This document shows, piece after piece, positions 1-10,555 of a DNA stretch of 64,000 nt (the first letter of the stretch is position 1; every line of letters starts with the position of its first letter). Source of the stretch: Pseudorhodoferax sp. Leaf267 (GTDB lineage Bacteria; Pseudomonadota; Gammaproteobacteria; Burkholderiales; Burkholderiaceae_C). Made by a program: the position numbers and the translations under genes. The DNA is taken from NCBI RefSeq assembly GCF_001422405.1, contig NZ_LMMV01000006.1, positions 61,649 to 125,648 on the forward strand, in the 5' to 3' direction. The notes beneath the pieces were generated by a model, which had not been told where the DNA came from, did not search any database, and worked only from the letters and a program-made list of their open reading frames with translations.

Positions 1-633
1 GACATTCTTCGATGCGCCTACGTCAAGCGGTACAAGGACGGCGAACTGATCGCCGCGCGCGGCGACCCGCCGGAAGAATGGATCGCCTGCGCCAAGGGCG
101 CGGCCCGCGTCAGCTCCACCTCGCTGTCGGGCAAGCAGATCACGCTGACCTATGTGGAGCCGGGCATCTGGTTCGGCGACGTGGCCATCTTCGACGGCGA
201 CCGGCGCACGCACGACACCTACGCGCATGGCGAGACCACCATCCTGTGCGTGGCACGTGCCGATTTCCGCAAGATCCTGGCCACGCATGCCGAGCTGTAC
301 GAAGCCTTGCTCTGGCTGCAGGCGCGCCGCATCCGGCTGCTGTTCGGCCTGGTGGAAGACCTGAACACCCTGCCCCTGCGCGCGCGGCTGGCCAAGCAGC
401 TGCTGCACCTGGTGCGCAGCTATGGCGTGCCCAGCCTGGACGACCCCGACGAAGTGCGCATCAGCCTGCAGCTGGCGCAGGAGGAACTGGCCCAGCTGCT
501 CGGCGCCTCGCGCCAGCGCGTGAACCAGGAACTCAAGGCCATGGAGCGCGACCAGGCCATCCGCATCACGCCCGCCGGGCTCACCGTACGCGACCGTGAT
601 GCACTCATGCGCATCGTCGAGGCGGACCGATGA
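1..633 (+). CDS. Crp/Fnr-family transcriptional regulator (5' truncated)
   Basis: This is a cyclic-nucleotide-binding-fold transcription factor whose start lies left of the window; the frame is open from base 1. The visible part holds the end of the effector-binding beta barrel (EPGIWFGDVAIFDG, the usual phosphate-cassette position), a long dimerisation helix (ARRIRLLFGLVEDL) and a C-terminal winged helix with the recognition segment LAQLLGASRQRVNQELKAME. No Fnr-type N-terminal cysteines can be judged because that end is missing. It precedes a phosphotransferase/acyl-CoA dehydrogenase pair on the same strand by 91 nt and may regulate it; that link is an inference from position only. Confidence 0.9.
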   Translation, partial: DILRCAYVKRYKDGELIAARGDPPEEWIACAKGAARVSSTSLSGKQITLTYVEPGIWFGDVAIFDGDRRTHDTYAHGETTILCVARADFRKILATHAELYEALLWLQARRIRLLFGLVEDLNTLPLRARLAKQLLHLVRSYGVPSLDDPDEVRISLQLAQEELAQLLGASRQRVNQELKAMERDQAIRITPAGLTVRDRDALMRIVEADR

Positions 634-724
634 CCTGACCACCCGGCGCGGCTGCGCCATGCTCGACAGCGCAGGCCGCGCCTGATCCCACAGCACCCCG
701 AAGACATCCCAAGGAGACAAGCAC

Positions 725-1810
725 ATGAGCGAGTACGAGCATTTCGTCGGCACCAAGGAAGTCAGCGGCCAGCACGCGTTCGACACGGCCAGGCTCGCAG
801 ATTGGCTGGGCCGCCACCTGCCCGGCTTCGCCGGCCCGTTGACGGTGGAGATGTTCAAGGGCGGGCAGTCCAACCCCACCTACAAGCTCGTGACGCCGGG
901 CCAGAGCTACGTGATGCGGTCCAAGCCCGGCCCGGTCGCCAAGCTGCTGCCGTCCGCCCATGCGATCGAGCGCGAGTTCGCCGTCATGGGCGGGCTGGCC
1001 GGCACCGACGTGCCCGTGCCGGCGATGCACTGCCTGTGCGACGACGAGTCCGTCATCGGCCGCGCCTTCTACGTCATGGAGTTCAAGCAGGGCCGCGTGA
1101 TCTGGGACCAGTCCCTGCCCGGCATGGCGCCCGCCGAGCGCGCTGCGATCTACGACGAGATGAACCGCGTGATCGCCGCGCTGCACAGCGTGCCCTACGC
1201 CGAGCGCGGCCTGGCGAACTACGGCAAGCCCGGCAACTACTTCGAGCGCCAGATCGGCCGCTGGAGCAAGCAGTACGCCGCCTCCGTCACGCAGCCGATC
1301 CCGGCCATGGACGCGCTCATCGCCTGGCTGCCGCAAAACATTCCCGACAGTGCGCGCGACGCATCGCTCACGCGCATCGTGCACGGCGACTACCGGCTGG
1401 ACAACATCATGTTCCACGCCACCGAACCGCGCGCCATCGCCGTGCTGGACTGGGAGCTGTCCACGCTGGGGCATCCGCTGGCCGACTTCAGCTACCACTG
1501 CATGTCCTGGCACATCTCGCCCGGCCAGTTCCGCGGCATCGCGGGGCTGGACCTGCCGGCGCTCGGCATCCCCGCCGAGGCCGACTACATCGCGCGCTAC
1601 TGCGAGCGCACCGGCTTCACGACGCCCGAGGCGCTGGCCCGCGACTGGAACTTCTACCTGGCCTACAACATGTTCCGCCTGGCCGCCATCCTGCAGGGAA
1701 TCGCCAAGCGGGCCGAATCGGGCACGGCCTCCAGCGAGCAGGCCAAGCGCTCGGGCGCCGGCGCCAGGCCGCTGGCCGAGATGGCCTGGGCCTACGCGCA
1801 GCGGGCCTGA
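725..1810 (+). CDS. Phosphotransferase family protein (APH fold, ACAD10-like)
   Basis: A 361-residue aminoglycoside-phosphotransferase-fold kinase. The catalytic loop reads [12 protein letters not shown], with the magnesium-binding segment [16 protein letters not shown] after it; a nucleotide-loop-like segment near the N-terminus is [13 protein letters not shown]. Proteins of this type beside an acyl-CoA dehydrogenase match the kinase-like half of eukaryotic ACAD10/ACAD11, thought to phosphorylate hydroxyacyl-CoA so that it can be handled as an acyl-CoA. AAGGAGACAAGCAC precedes the ATG. The acyl-CoA dehydrogenase gene follows after 25 nt with its own Shine-Dalgarno, so the two are very probably cotranscribed. 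It is not an antibiotic-resistance gene. Confidence 0.9.
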   Translation: MSEYEHFVGTKEVSGQHAFDTARLADWLGRHLPGFAGPLTVEMFKGGQSNPTYKLVTPGQSYVMRSKPGPVAKLLPSAHAIEREFAVMGGLAGTDVPVPAMHCLCDDESVIGRAFYVMEFKQGRVIWDQSLPGMAPAERAAIYDEMNRVIAALHSVPYAERGLANYGKPGNYFERQIGRWSKQYAASVTQPIPAMDALIAWLPQNIPDSARDASLTRIVHGDYRLDNIMFHATEPRAIAVLDWELSTLGHPLADFSYHCMSWHISPGQFRGIAGLDLPALGIPAEADYIARYCERTGFTTPEALARDWNFYLAYNMFRLAAILQGIAKRAESGTASSEQAKRSGAGARPLAEMAWAYAQRA

Positions 1811-1835
1811 ACCGCAACACCACCGGAGACAAACC

Positions 1836-3093
<1,258 letters not shown>

Positions 3094-3107
<14 letters not shown>

Positions 3108-3798
3108 GCGGCGCCGGGCCCGTGGGCCGCGCGCAGCCTGCCAGTGCCGTGGCGCTGGCCACGGCCAGCACCTGCAGCACGTGCTGCAGGGTCGGCAGAT
3201 CGTCCGGCACGAAGGCCATGCGCAGGTACAGCTTGCCGCGCTGCAGCTGTAGCAGCAACGGCGGCACGTCGTCTGCCGCCACCGGCCAGCCAAGCAAGGC
3301 CTGCATCAGTTCGGGCTTGACCCAGGCCTGCGCATGCGCCCGCGCATCGGCCACGATCGCATAGCGCGGCCAGAACGCCGCCACCGCGCCGCGCTCCCAG
3401 CCCACCTCGTCGAACATGGCGAGCCAGCGCACTTCCTCGGGCATGTTGGCGTCCAGCGTGGTGCGCACGCGCCCCGTGTAGTCGGCATAGGCCTCGTGCT
3501 CCAGCGCGTCGCGCAGGCTGCGGCTGATCACCATCACCGAGACCTCGGGCGCGATGTCCAGCTCCACGCGCGCGCGCAGCTCGCTGCCCACGATGTAGGC
3601 GCGCGAGGGCAACGTGCGGTCCATGCGGAAGGGCTTGCCGGCCAATTGGCCCGTCAGCGAGAAATGCGGCGTGCGACCCTGGTGCACCACCTCGAAACCC
3701 GACGCCCGGGCCCAGCGCTGCAGCGGCGTGGCAGGCCCGACAGCCAGCGGCGGCGCTTCTCCGCGCGCGGTCAGGACCTTTCTCAGACGTTCGAACAT
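3094..3798 (-). CDS. Conserved hypothetical protein (Burkholderiales-type)
   Basis: A 234-residue protein I do not recognise by family. It has no signal peptide or membrane segment. The start MFERLRKVL is the first ATG inside a frame that also runs on as a shadow of the glutathione transferase gene. It is rich in Trp and Arg in the middle ([26 protein letters not shown]), with a conserved-looking [16 protein letters not shown] strand pair near residue 47. The C-terminus ends [15 protein letters not shown] and overlaps the convergent acyl-CoA dehydrogenase by 14 nt. It is divergent from the glutathione transferase with 60 nt between starts. Codon use matches its neighbours, so it is probably a real gene. 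Confidence 0.7.
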
Positions 3799-3858
3799 CG
3801 GCTCTGGATTTCCCCTAAAGTTGCCCACTTCACAGCAGCCGCCACCCGTGCACCGCCC

Positions 3859-4551
3859 ATGATCACAGTCTATTCCTGGCCCACACCCAATGGGCACAAG
3901 GTCCACATCATGCTGGAGGAGTGCGGCCTGCCCTATGAGGTCGTGCCCGTCGACATCGGCGCTGGCGAGCAGTTCGCGCCCGAGTTCCTTCAGATCAGCC
4001 CGAACAACAAGATCCCGGCCATCGTCGACACGGACGGCCCCGACGGCAAGCCCGTGTCGCTGTTCGAGTCCGGCGCCATCTTGCTGTACCTGGCCGGCAA
4101 GACCGGCAAGCTGCTGCCCAAGACCGACCGCCAGCGCTATGCGGTGCTGCAGTGGCTGATGTTCCAGATGGGCGGCGTCGGCCCCATGCTGGGCCAGACG
4201 CACCACTTCCGCGTGTACGCGCCCGAGAAGGTCGAGTACGCCATCAACCGCTACACCAACGAAACGCGGCGCCTGTATGGCGTGATGGACCGGCAGCTGG
4301 CCGACCACGCGTACATCGCCGGGCGCAGCTACAGCATCGCCGACATCGCCATCTTCCCGTGGCTGCGCAGCTGGCAGAACCAGGGCATCGACTGGGCCGA
4401 GTTCCCGCAGCTCAAGACATGGTTCGACCGCATCGCCGCGCGCCCGGCCGTGCAGCGCGGCGTGGCCGTGCTGGCCGACCGGCGCAAGCCCATCACCGAC
4501 GACAAGGCGCGCGAAGCCTTGTTCGGCGCCACGCAATACCAGCGCCGATGA
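3859..4551 (+). CDS. Glutathione S-transferase family protein (Ure2/YfcG-like)
   Basis: A 230-residue cytosolic GST. The thioredoxin-like N-terminal domain opens MITVYSWPTPNGHKVHIMLEE, followed by the cis-proline motif NNKIPAIVD and the glutathione gamma-glutamyl-binding segment LFESGAILLYLA. The helical C-terminal domain carries the N-capping box SIADIAIFPWLRSW. The Ser/Thr-Pro-Asn start rather than a Tyr fits the Ure2p/YfcG/YghU group, several of which are glutathione disulfide-bond reductases; which activity applies is not decidable here. The stop overlaps the arginase ATG (ATGA), so the two genes are translationally coupled. Confidence 0.93.
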   Translation: MITVYSWPTPNGHKVHIMLEECGLPYEVVPVDIGAGEQFAPEFLQISPNNKIPAIVDTDGPDGKPVSLFESGAILLYLAGKTGKLLPKTDRQRYAVLQWLMFQMGGVGPMLGQTHHFRVYAPEKVEYAINRYTNETRRLYGVMDRQLADHAYIAGRSYSIADIAIFPWLRSWQNQGIDWAEFPQLKTWFDRIAARPAVQRGVAVLADRRKPITDDKAREALFGATQYQRR

Positions 4552-5492
4552 GCCGCCCTCTCCAAAGCCACTCGATGCCCGACACCACCACGGCCGCCTA
4601 CATCGGCGCCCCCAGCGACGCGGGCGCCAGCGTGCGCGGCGCCGGCATGGGGCCGGACGCGCTGCGCGTGGCCGGCATCGCCGAAGCCCTGGCCGGCCAG
4701 CGCGTGGTGCTGCGCGACCTGGGCAACCTGGCCGGCCCCGTGGCCGACTGGGCGCCGCACCAGGGCGGCGTGCGGCATCTGCAGCAGGTCGTGGCCTGGA
4801 ACCGCGCCGTCTTCAATGCCGTGGATGCGGCGCTGGCCGCGGGCCAGGTGCCCATCATGGTCGGCGGCGACCACAGCCTGGCCATCGGCTCCATCAGCGC
4901 GGTGGCCAAGCACTGCCGAGCCCAGGGCAAGCACCTGCGCGTGGTCTGGCTGGACGCGCATTCCGACGTGAACAGCGAGTCCATCAGCCCCAGCGGCAAC
5001 CTGCACGGCATGCCCGTGTCCTGCCTGCTGGGCCACGGCCCGGCCGAGCTGGTGGGCTGGGCCGGCACGCCCGCGGCGCTGACCGCCGAGCAGATCGACT
5101 TCGTCGGCGTGCGCTCGGTGGACGCGGCCGAGAAGGAGGCCGTGCGCGCCTTCGGCCTCCAAGTGTTTGACATGCGCCACATCGACGAGCACGGCATGCG
5201 CAACACCATGACCGAGGTACTGCAGGACATGGATGAGAACACCCACCTGCATGTGAGCTTCGACGCCGACTGCCTGGACCCGGCGGACGCGCCCGGCGTG
5301 GGCACGGGCGTGCCCGGCGGCCCCACCTACCGCGAGATGCAGCTGTGCATGGAGATGCTGGCCGACACCGGCCGGCTGGGCTCGCTGGACGTGGTGGAGC
5401 TGAACCCGGCGCTGGACGTGCGCAACCGCACGGCCGAACTCGTGGTGGACCTGGTCGGCAGCCTGTTCGGCAAGTCCACGCTGATGCGCTGA
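4548..5492 (+). CDS. rocF: Arginase
   Basis: Manganese-dependent hydrolase of the ureohydrolase superfamily, predicted to convert L-arginine to ornithine and urea. The metal-ligand motifs are complete: GGDHSLAIGS, DAHSDVN and SFDADCLDPADAPGVGTG. The 314-residue reading starts at the ATG overlapping the GST stop; an internal ATG at 4575 would give 305 residues, closer to the usual arginase start, and neither has a clear Shine-Dalgarno. Agmatinase or formimidoglutamase are alternatives in this superfamily, but the N-terminal YIGAPSDAGASVRGAGMGPDALR pattern is arginase-like. It ends 4 nt from the convergent GMC oxidoreductase gene. Confidence 0.9.
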   Translation: MSRPLQSHSMPDTTTAAYIGAPSDAGASVRGAGMGPDALRVAGIAEALAGQRVVLRDLGNLAGPVADWAPHQGGVRHLQQVVAWNRAVFNAVDAALAAGQVPIMVGGDHSLAIGSISAVAKHCRAQGKHLRVVWLDAHSDVNSESISPSGNLHGMPVSCLLGHGPAELVGWAGTPAALTAEQIDFVGVRSVDAAEKEAVRAFGLQVFDMRHIDEHGMRNTMTEVLQDMDENTHLHVSFDADCLDPADAPGVGTGVPGGPTYREMQLCMEMLADTGRLGSLDVVELNPALDVRNRTAELVVDLVGSLFGKSTLMR

Positions 5493-5496
5493 ACAC

Positions 5497-7113
5497 TCAG
5501 GCCGTCGCGCGGCGCAGCACCAGGTTGGCGCCCTTCTCGCCGATCACGATGGCCGCGGCATTGGTGTTGGCCGAGGTCATGGTCGGCATCACCGAGGCAT
5601 CGATCACGCGCAAGCCGTCCACACCGCGCACGCGCAGATCCGGGTCGACCACGGCCCCCGCATCACTCCCCATGCGGCAGGTGCCGACCGGGTGGAACAC
5701 GGTGCCGCCCTTCTCGCGCGCGAAACGCTCCAGCTGCGCATCGCTGCGCAGCGCGTTGCCGGGCAGGTATTCCTCGCCCGTGGTCAGCTCGCGGAACGCC
5801 GGCTGGGCGTAGATCTCGCGCAGCATCTTCAGGCCCTCCACCAGCACGCGCACGTCGTGCGGCGCGGTCAGGTAGTTCGACACGATGCGCGGCGGCGCCA
5901 GCGGGTCGGCCGAGCGCAGCGACACCTGGCCGCGCGACTCGGGCCGGCACTGCGCGGCCGAGGCCGAGAAGCCCGAGAAGCGGTGCAGCGCATCGCCCGG
6001 CTTGTCGACCGACAGCGGCATCACGTTGAACAGCACATCGGCGCGCGCGTCCTTGGCCACGGGCGTGCGCACCATGCCGCCCACCTGGCCGGCGCCCACC
6101 GTGAGCGGCCCGCGCTGCTGGAGCAGCCATTGCGTGCCCATGCGTGCGAGGCCCCAGGGGCTGCGCACCTGGTCGTTCAGCGACATCTTCTCGCGCAGCT
6201 TCACGATCACGCGGGCCTGGTAGTGGTCCTGCAGGTTCGCGCCGACCTCGGGCGCGTCCACCTGCACGTCGATCCCGTGTGCACGCAGTTCGTCGGCCGG
6301 GCCGATGCCCGAGAGCTGCAGCAGCTGCGGGCTTTGCAGCGCGCCCGCCGCGAGGATCACCTCGGCATCGGCTCGCGCGCTGTGCAACCGGCCGTCCTGC
6401 AGCCATTCCACGCCCGCGGCCCGGCCCTGCGCCAGCAGCACGCGCGTGACCTGCACGCCGGTCAGCACCGTCAGGTTGGGCCGCGCACGCACGGGCGCCA
6501 GGAATGCCGTCGCCGCATCGCAGCGCCAGTGCCCGCGCAGTGTGAGCTGGTAGGCGCCCAGGCCTTCGTCCTGCGCGCCATTGAAGTCATTGCTGCGCGG
6601 GTGGCCGGCCTGCGCCCCGGCCGCGAGCCAGGCCGCGCAGTACGGGTGGTCATTGCGCAGGTCGGAGACGCCGAGCTCGCCCGAGGCGCCGTGGTACGCG
6701 GTCTCGCCGCCCGCATAGCGCTCGGACTTCTTGAAGAACGGCAGCAGCGCGTCGTAGCCCCAGCCGGGCGCGCCGGCCTGCACCCAGCCATCGAAATCGG
6801 CGCGCTGGCCGCGGATGTAGATCAGCCCGTTGATCGCGCTGGAGCCACCCAGCACGCGGCCGCGCGGCCAGACGATGCTGCGGTTGGCCGTTTCGGGTTG
6901 CGGCTCCACCTCGAACTGCCAGGAGAAGCGCTTGTCGTAGATGGAGCGGAAATAGCCCACGGGCAAGCGCAACCAGAAGTGCCGGCTCGCGCCGCCGGCT
7001 TCCAACAGCAGAACCCGATGACGCGCATCGGCGCTGAGCCGGTTGGCCAGCACGCAACCCGCCGAACCCGCGCCGACGATGATGAAGTCGTAGCCGGCGC
7101 TCTTCTCGCTCAT
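5497..7113 (-). CDS. GMC family FAD-dependent oxidoreductase
   Basis: A 538-residue glucose-methanol-choline oxidoreductase that oxidises an alcohol substrate with FAD. The Rossmann motif is FIIVGAGSAGCVLANRLS at the N-terminus; GGSSAINGLIYIRGQRADFD and GALQSPQLLQLSGIG are the two GMC signatures. The active-site His lies in FHPVGTCRMG and the conserved Asn in TSANTNAAAIV. It most resembles choline/alcohol dehydrogenase-type GMCs rather than sugar oxidases. The ATG at 7113 overlaps the stop of the ABC binding-protein gene by 4 nt, making it the last gene of the permease-ATPase-binding protein operon. The imported compound is therefore probably an alcohol or is converted to one; its identity is unknown. 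Confidence 0.93.
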   Translation of the reverse strand: MSEKSAGYDFIIVGAGSAGCVLANRLSADARHRVLLLEAGGASRHFWLRLPVGYFRSIYDKRFSWQFEVEPQPETANRSIVWPRGRVLGGSSAINGLIYIRGQRADFDGWVQAGAPGWGYDALLPFFKKSERYAGGETAYHGASGELGVSDLRNDHPYCAAWLAAGAQAGHPRSNDFNGAQDEGLGAYQLTLRGHWRCDAATAFLAPVRARPNLTVLTGVQVTRVLLAQGRAAGVEWLQDGRLHSARADAEVILAAGALQSPQLLQLSGIGPADELRAHGIDVQVDAPEVGANLQDHYQARVIVKLREKMSLNDQVRSPWGLARMGTQWLLQQRGPLTVGAGQVGGMVRTPVAKDARADVLFNVMPLSVDKPGDALHRFSGFSASAAQCRPESRGQVSLRSADPLAPPRIVSNYLTAPHDVRVLVEGLKMLREIYAQPAFRELTTGEEYLPGNALRSDAQLERFAREKGGTVFHPVGTCRMGSDAGAVVDPDLRVRGVDGLRVIDASVMPTMTSANTNAAAIVIGEKGANLVLRRATA

Positions 7114-8114
7114 GCCTTCACGAGATGCGTGAACAGCGCGGGATCGAAGTACTGCTGCGCCTTCACCGCATTCGGAATGTTGGCGCTTTGCACGAAGAAG
7201 TCCGTCACCTGCTGCAGCCACCCCGTGACCGTGCCGTCCACGTACTTGGCGCGCCACTCCGCGCTGGAGTGGTACTTGGAGGCCTTGAACTGCTCCTTGA
7301 ATTCGGCCAGCGGCACTTCCTTGTAGCGCGTCTTGTGCAGCTCTTCGGCCGCTGCATCGGGGTTGGCCACGATCTGCTCGTTGGCCGGCAGCCAGCCCGC
7401 GATCAGCTTGCCGAGCACGGCCTTGTTCTTGTCGTAGTAGTCGTTGCGCGCGGCCCAGCCGCCCACGATGGCGGCCTGCGGGAAGAAGGCCGAGGCATCG
7501 ACGATCTTGCGCGCGCCGGGCAGCTTTTGCCGCACCACGGAATCGAACGGCGCCCACAGCGCCACGGCCGGCACCGCGCCCGAGATCAGCGAGGTCACGG
7601 CCTCGGACATGCGCTGGTTCACGAGCCGCACGTCCTTGGTCGGATCGAGGTTGGCCGAGCGCAGCGCGCGGTCCAGGAACACATGGGCCGTGGTGCCCGT
7701 GGTGGTGGAGATCTGCTTGCCCTTGAGGTCGGCAATGCTCTTGATGCCCGAGTCCTCGCGCACCCAGAGCTGGGCCGTGGCGTACTCGATGTTGTTGATC
7801 AAAAACACCTTGCCCTGGCCGCGCGCGGGAAAGTTCGACAGCACCGCGCCGGTGGCCAGCACGTCCAGGCTGCCGCCGATCATGGCCTGGAACAGCTCCA
7901 GCCCGGTGGTGAACAGAACGGGCTCCAGCTCAAGCCCCTGTTTGGCGAAATGGCCGCCCTGGATGCCCAGCCACAGCTGGCCGTCCACGGCCGGCGTGTG
8001 CAGGTAGCCGACCTTGACCTTGGTGCGCGACTGCGCCAGCGCGGGCCAGCCCATGGCGGCCACGGCGGAGGCGGCGACGGTGTTGCGGAGGAAACTTCTG
8101 CGGGCGATGGCCAT
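7110..8114 (-). CDS. NitT/TauT-type ABC transporter substrate-binding protein
   Basis: A 334-residue periplasmic binding protein of the SsuA/TauA/ThiY-like fold. The N-terminus MAIARRSFLRNTVAASAVAA has a twin-arginine-type motif (RRSFLRN) and an ALA-Q cleavage site. Mature-region marks include VKVGYLHTPAVDGQLWLGI and the hinge GKQISTTTGTTAH typical of this family. AGGAG six bases before the ATG at 8114 fixes the start; an upstream in-frame ATG at 8135 lacks one. It sits between the ATPase gene (17 nt gap) and the GMC oxidoreductase. The ligand could be a sulfonate, an aromatic acid or another small organic anion; the sequence does not decide. Confidence 0.92.
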   Translation of the reverse strand: MAIARRSFLRNTVAASAVAAMGWPALAQSRTKVKVGYLHTPAVDGQLWLGIQGGHFAKQGLELEPVLFTTGLELFQAMIGGSLDVLATGAVLSNFPARGQGKVFLINNIEYATAQLWVREDSGIKSIADLKGKQISTTTGTTAHVFLDRALRSANLDPTKDVRLVNQRMSEAVTSLISGAVPAVALWAPFDSVVRQKLPGARKIVDASAFFPQAAIVGGWAARNDYYDKNKAVLGKLIAGWLPANEQIVANPDAAAEELHKTRYKEVPLAEFKEQFKASKYHSSAEWRAKYVDGTVTGWLQQVTDFFVQSANIPNAVKAQQYFDPALFTHLVKA

Positions 8115-8131
8115 GGGCTGCTCCTGAAAAA

Positions 8132-8953
8132 TCAATCGGAAAGACGAACGCTCTGCCGCGCCTGGGCGGCGTACTCCTGCATCACGAGTTCGCGGATCTG
8201 CGCCCGTAGCGCGCCGAAGCGCGGGTCCTCGTGCACGTTCTCGGCGCGCGGGTAGCCGAAGGGCACGTCAATCACGGTGCGGATGCGCGCCGGCCGCGCC
8301 GTCACCACCACGATGCGCGACGAGAGGTAGATCGCCTCCTCCACCGAGTGCGTGATCAGCAGCACCGTCTTGCCCTCGGTCTGCAGCACTTGCAGCAGCA
8401 GGTCCTGCATGGCGCTGCGCGTCTGCGCGTCCAGCGCGCCGAAAGGCTCGTCCATGAGCAGGAACTCGGGCTTGACCGCATAGGCGCGCGCCAGGGCCAG
8501 GCGCTGGCGCATGCCGCCCGAAAGGTGCTTGGGATGGTGCTCGGCGAAGTCCTTAAGGCCCATGAGCCCCATGTAACGCTCGACGATGGCGGCATGCTCG
8601 GCCTTGGGCACCTGGTTGCCCGCCAGGCGTAGGCCGAAGGCGATGTTCTGCCGCACGGTGAGCCAGGGGAACACGCCGTATTCCTGGAAGATCACGCCGC
8701 GGTCCGGGCCGGGGCCGCGCACGGGCTGGCCGTCCAGCAGCACCTGGCCGCTGGTGGGCTGCAGGAAGCCGCCCAGGATGTTCATGAGCGTGGTCTTGCC
8801 GCAGCCCGAGGGGCCGATCACGGACACGAACTCGCCCTGGCGGATGTCCAGCGACACACCGTCGAGCACGCGCATGGGGCCCTGCGCGGTGGGGAACTCC
8901 ACCACCACGTCCTGGAACGACACGCGCAACGGCGTCTCTTGCGCGGCCGTCAT
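8132..8953 (-). CDS. NitT/TauT-type ABC transporter ATP-binding protein
   Basis: A 273-residue importer ATPase. Walker A is GPSGCGKTT, the Q-loop lies in IFQEYGVFPWLTV, the signature is LSGGMRQRLALARA and Walker B is LLMDEPFGALD, followed by the switch His in LITHSVEEAIYL. The layout is that of SsuB/TauB/NrtD-type ATPases. The ATG overlaps the permease stop by 4 nt, so it is translationally coupled to it. Confidence 0.95.
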   Translation of the reverse strand: MTAAQETPLRVSFQDVVVEFPTAQGPMRVLDGVSLDIRQGEFVSVIGPSGCGKTTLMNILGGFLQPTSGQVLLDGQPVRGPGPDRGVIFQEYGVFPWLTVRQNIAFGLRLAGNQVPKAEHAAIVERYMGLMGLKDFAEHHPKHLSGGMRQRLALARAYAVKPEFLLMDEPFGALDAQTRSAMQDLLLQVLQTEGKTVLLITHSVEEAIYLSSRIVVVTARPARIRTVIDVPFGYPRAENVHEDPRFGALRAQIRELVMQEYAAQARQSVRLSD

Positions 8954-9720
8954 GCGATGCGGTCCTGCCAGGCCACGAGCCGGCGCGTGGCGGCGCGCAG
9001 CGCGAGATCCATCGTGAGCGCGATGAAGCCGATGCAGATGATGCCCACGTAGATGATGTCGAGCTGGAAGAACGACGAGGCGTTCTGGATCAGCGAACCC
9101 AGCCCCTGCTGCGCCGCGATGAGCTCGGACGCGACCAGCGTGGCCCAGGCCACGCCCAGCGCCACGCGCACGGCCGTGAGGATGTGCGGCACCGTGAGCG
9201 GCACGATGACCTTGGCGAAGATTTCGAAATCGTTGGCGCCCAGCGTGCGCGCCACGCGCACGTAGATCGGGCTGATCTGCGCGATGCCCTCGTACATCAC
9301 GATCACGCCCGCGAAGAACGAGGCGTAGAACAGGATGGCCGTCTTGGCCGCCTCGCCGATGCCGAAGTACACGATCACCAGCGGGATCAGCGCAATCGGC
9401 GGCAGCGCACGAAAGAAGTTGATCACCGGGTCGATGAAGCTGCGCAGGCCCTGGTACCAGCCCAGGCAGAAACCCACGGGCACGGCCAGCAGCGTGCCCA
9501 GCAGCACGCCGATGAACACGCGCTGGGTCGACATCCAGATGTCCAGCGGCAGGCGGTCGCCCATCAGCTCGACGAACTTGCGCGCCACCTCGTGCGGCGA
9601 CGGCACCAGCGCCGGGCTGACCAGGCCGCTCAGCCGCACGCCGTACCAGAGCACCAGCAACAGCAGCCAGGGCGCGAGAATCAGGGCGGCGCGCCTGGGC
9701 GCCGAACTCGGTGGCATCAC
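8950..9720 (-). CDS. NitT/TauT-type ABC transporter permease
   Basis: About 256 residues with six predicted membrane helices and the EAA-type cytoplasmic loop (VARTLGANDFEIFAKVIVPL) that docks the ATPase. It belongs to the SsuC/TauC/NrtB branch. The start is uncertain: GTG at 9720 lies 9 nt after a good AGGAG, ATG at 9717 is next to it, and ATG at 9768 would add 16 residues without a Shine-Dalgarno. It is the first gene of the operon and is divergent from the GntR regulator, about 105 nt away from the start used here. Confidence 0.92.
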   Translation of the reverse strand: MMPPSSAPRRAALILAPWLLLLVLWYGVRLSGLVSPALVPSPHEVARKFVELMGDRLPLDIWMSTQRVFIGVLLGTLLAVPVGFCLGWYQGLRSFIDPVINFFRALPPIALIPLVIVYFGIGEAAKTAILFYASFFAGVIVMYEGIAQISPIYVRVARTLGANDFEIFAKVIVPLTVPHILTAVRVALGVAWATLVASELIAAQQGLGSLIQNASSFFQLDIIYVGIICIGFIALTMDLALRAATRRLVAWQDRIA

Positions 9721-9761
9721 AACGAAGGTCTCCTGAAACTGTTTGTGCTGCTGCAGTGGTC

Positions 9762-9791
9762 GAGTCATACTATAGACCAGACTTTTAGGCG
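9762..9791. promoter_or_regulatory. Candidate GntR/HutC-type operator in the divergent promoter
   Basis: The short AT-richer patch between the ABC permease and the GntR gene reads, on the minus strand, CTGGTCTATAGTATGAC. It contains a TGGTCTA half-site like the TGGTNTAGACCA sites bound by several HutC-family regulators (PhnF, DasR) and a CTATAG core. The second half is degenerate. Assignment to the adjacent regulator is an inference from position. Confidence 0.3.
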
Positions 9792-9826
9792 ACCATAGCC
9801 ATTTTCCGCATAAGCTTCTGCACCCC

Positions 9827-10555
9827 ATGGCCGTCGTTCCGTTCTCCGCCAGCCCCATCCCGCGCTACCTGCAGCTGGCCGACCTGCTGCGCCAGCGCAT
9901 CGCACGCGGCGCCTGGCCCACGGGGCATCGCCTGCCCTCGCTCGACGAGCTGGCGGCCGAGTTCGGCGTGGCGCGCGTGACCATGCGCCAATCCATCGAG
10001 CTGCTGGCGCGCGACGGGCTGGTGTCGCCGCAACAGGGCCGTGGCACCTTCGTAACCGGCCAGCCGCGCAACGAGCGCTGGCTCAGCGTGGTGACGACGC
10101 TGGACGAGCTCTCGCGCATGTACCGCGACACCGAGCCGCAGATCGTCAACATCGACGAGTCCACCGCGCCGCCCGCGTTGCACGCGGGCGAAGGCCAGCC
10201 GGCCGAGCGCTACGTGTTCATGCGCCGCGTGCACGCACGCGATGGCCAGCCCTACTGCGTGATCAACATCCACCTGGACGAGCGCATCTTCCGGCGCAGC
10301 CCCAAGCGCTTTCGCGACGAGACCGTGATCCCCATCCTCACGTCCATGAAGAGCGTGGTGATTGCCAAGGCGCATCAAGTGCTGACCATCGGCACGGCCG
10401 ACATGGAGGTGGCGCGTCTCTTGGGCGTGCCGGTCAACGCGCCGACGGCCGAGGTGCGCCGCATCTTCCGCGACGCGAACGACCGCGTGATCTACCTGGG
10501 CGAAGTCACCTACCGGGGCGACGCCATCCATGTCGAAATGAACTTGATGCCATGA
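9827..10555 (+). CDS. GntR-family transcriptional regulator, HutC/UTRA type
   Basis: A 242-residue repressor-type regulator. Residues about 10-75 form the GntR winged helix (RLPSLDELAAEFGVARVTMRQ, wing QGRGTFVTG). Residues about 95-240 form a UTRA effector domain, which in this family binds a small-molecule inducer related to the pathway. It is divergent from the ABC transporter/GMC operon and its stop overlaps the enolase-superfamily gene by 4 nt (ATGA). It is therefore the obvious candidate to control both arms, with the transported compound or a product as inducer; this is inferred from context. Confidence 0.93.
   Translation: MAVVPFSASPIPRYLQLADLLRQRIARGAWPTGHRLPSLDELAAEFGVARVTMRQSIELLARDGLVSPQQGRGTFVTGQPRNERWLSVVTTLDELSRMYRDTEPQIVNIDESTAPPALHAGEGQPAERYVFMRRVHARDGQPYCVINIHLDERIFRRSPKRFRDETVIPILTSMKSVVIAKAHQVLTIGTADMEVARLLGVPVNAPTAEVRRIFRDANDRVIYLGEVTYRGDAIHVEMNLMP

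Noticed and set aside
725..1810. Aminoglycoside resistance kinase
   Set aside because: The APH fold is shared, but the neighbour is an acyl-CoA dehydrogenase and the sequence follows the ACAD10-type family.
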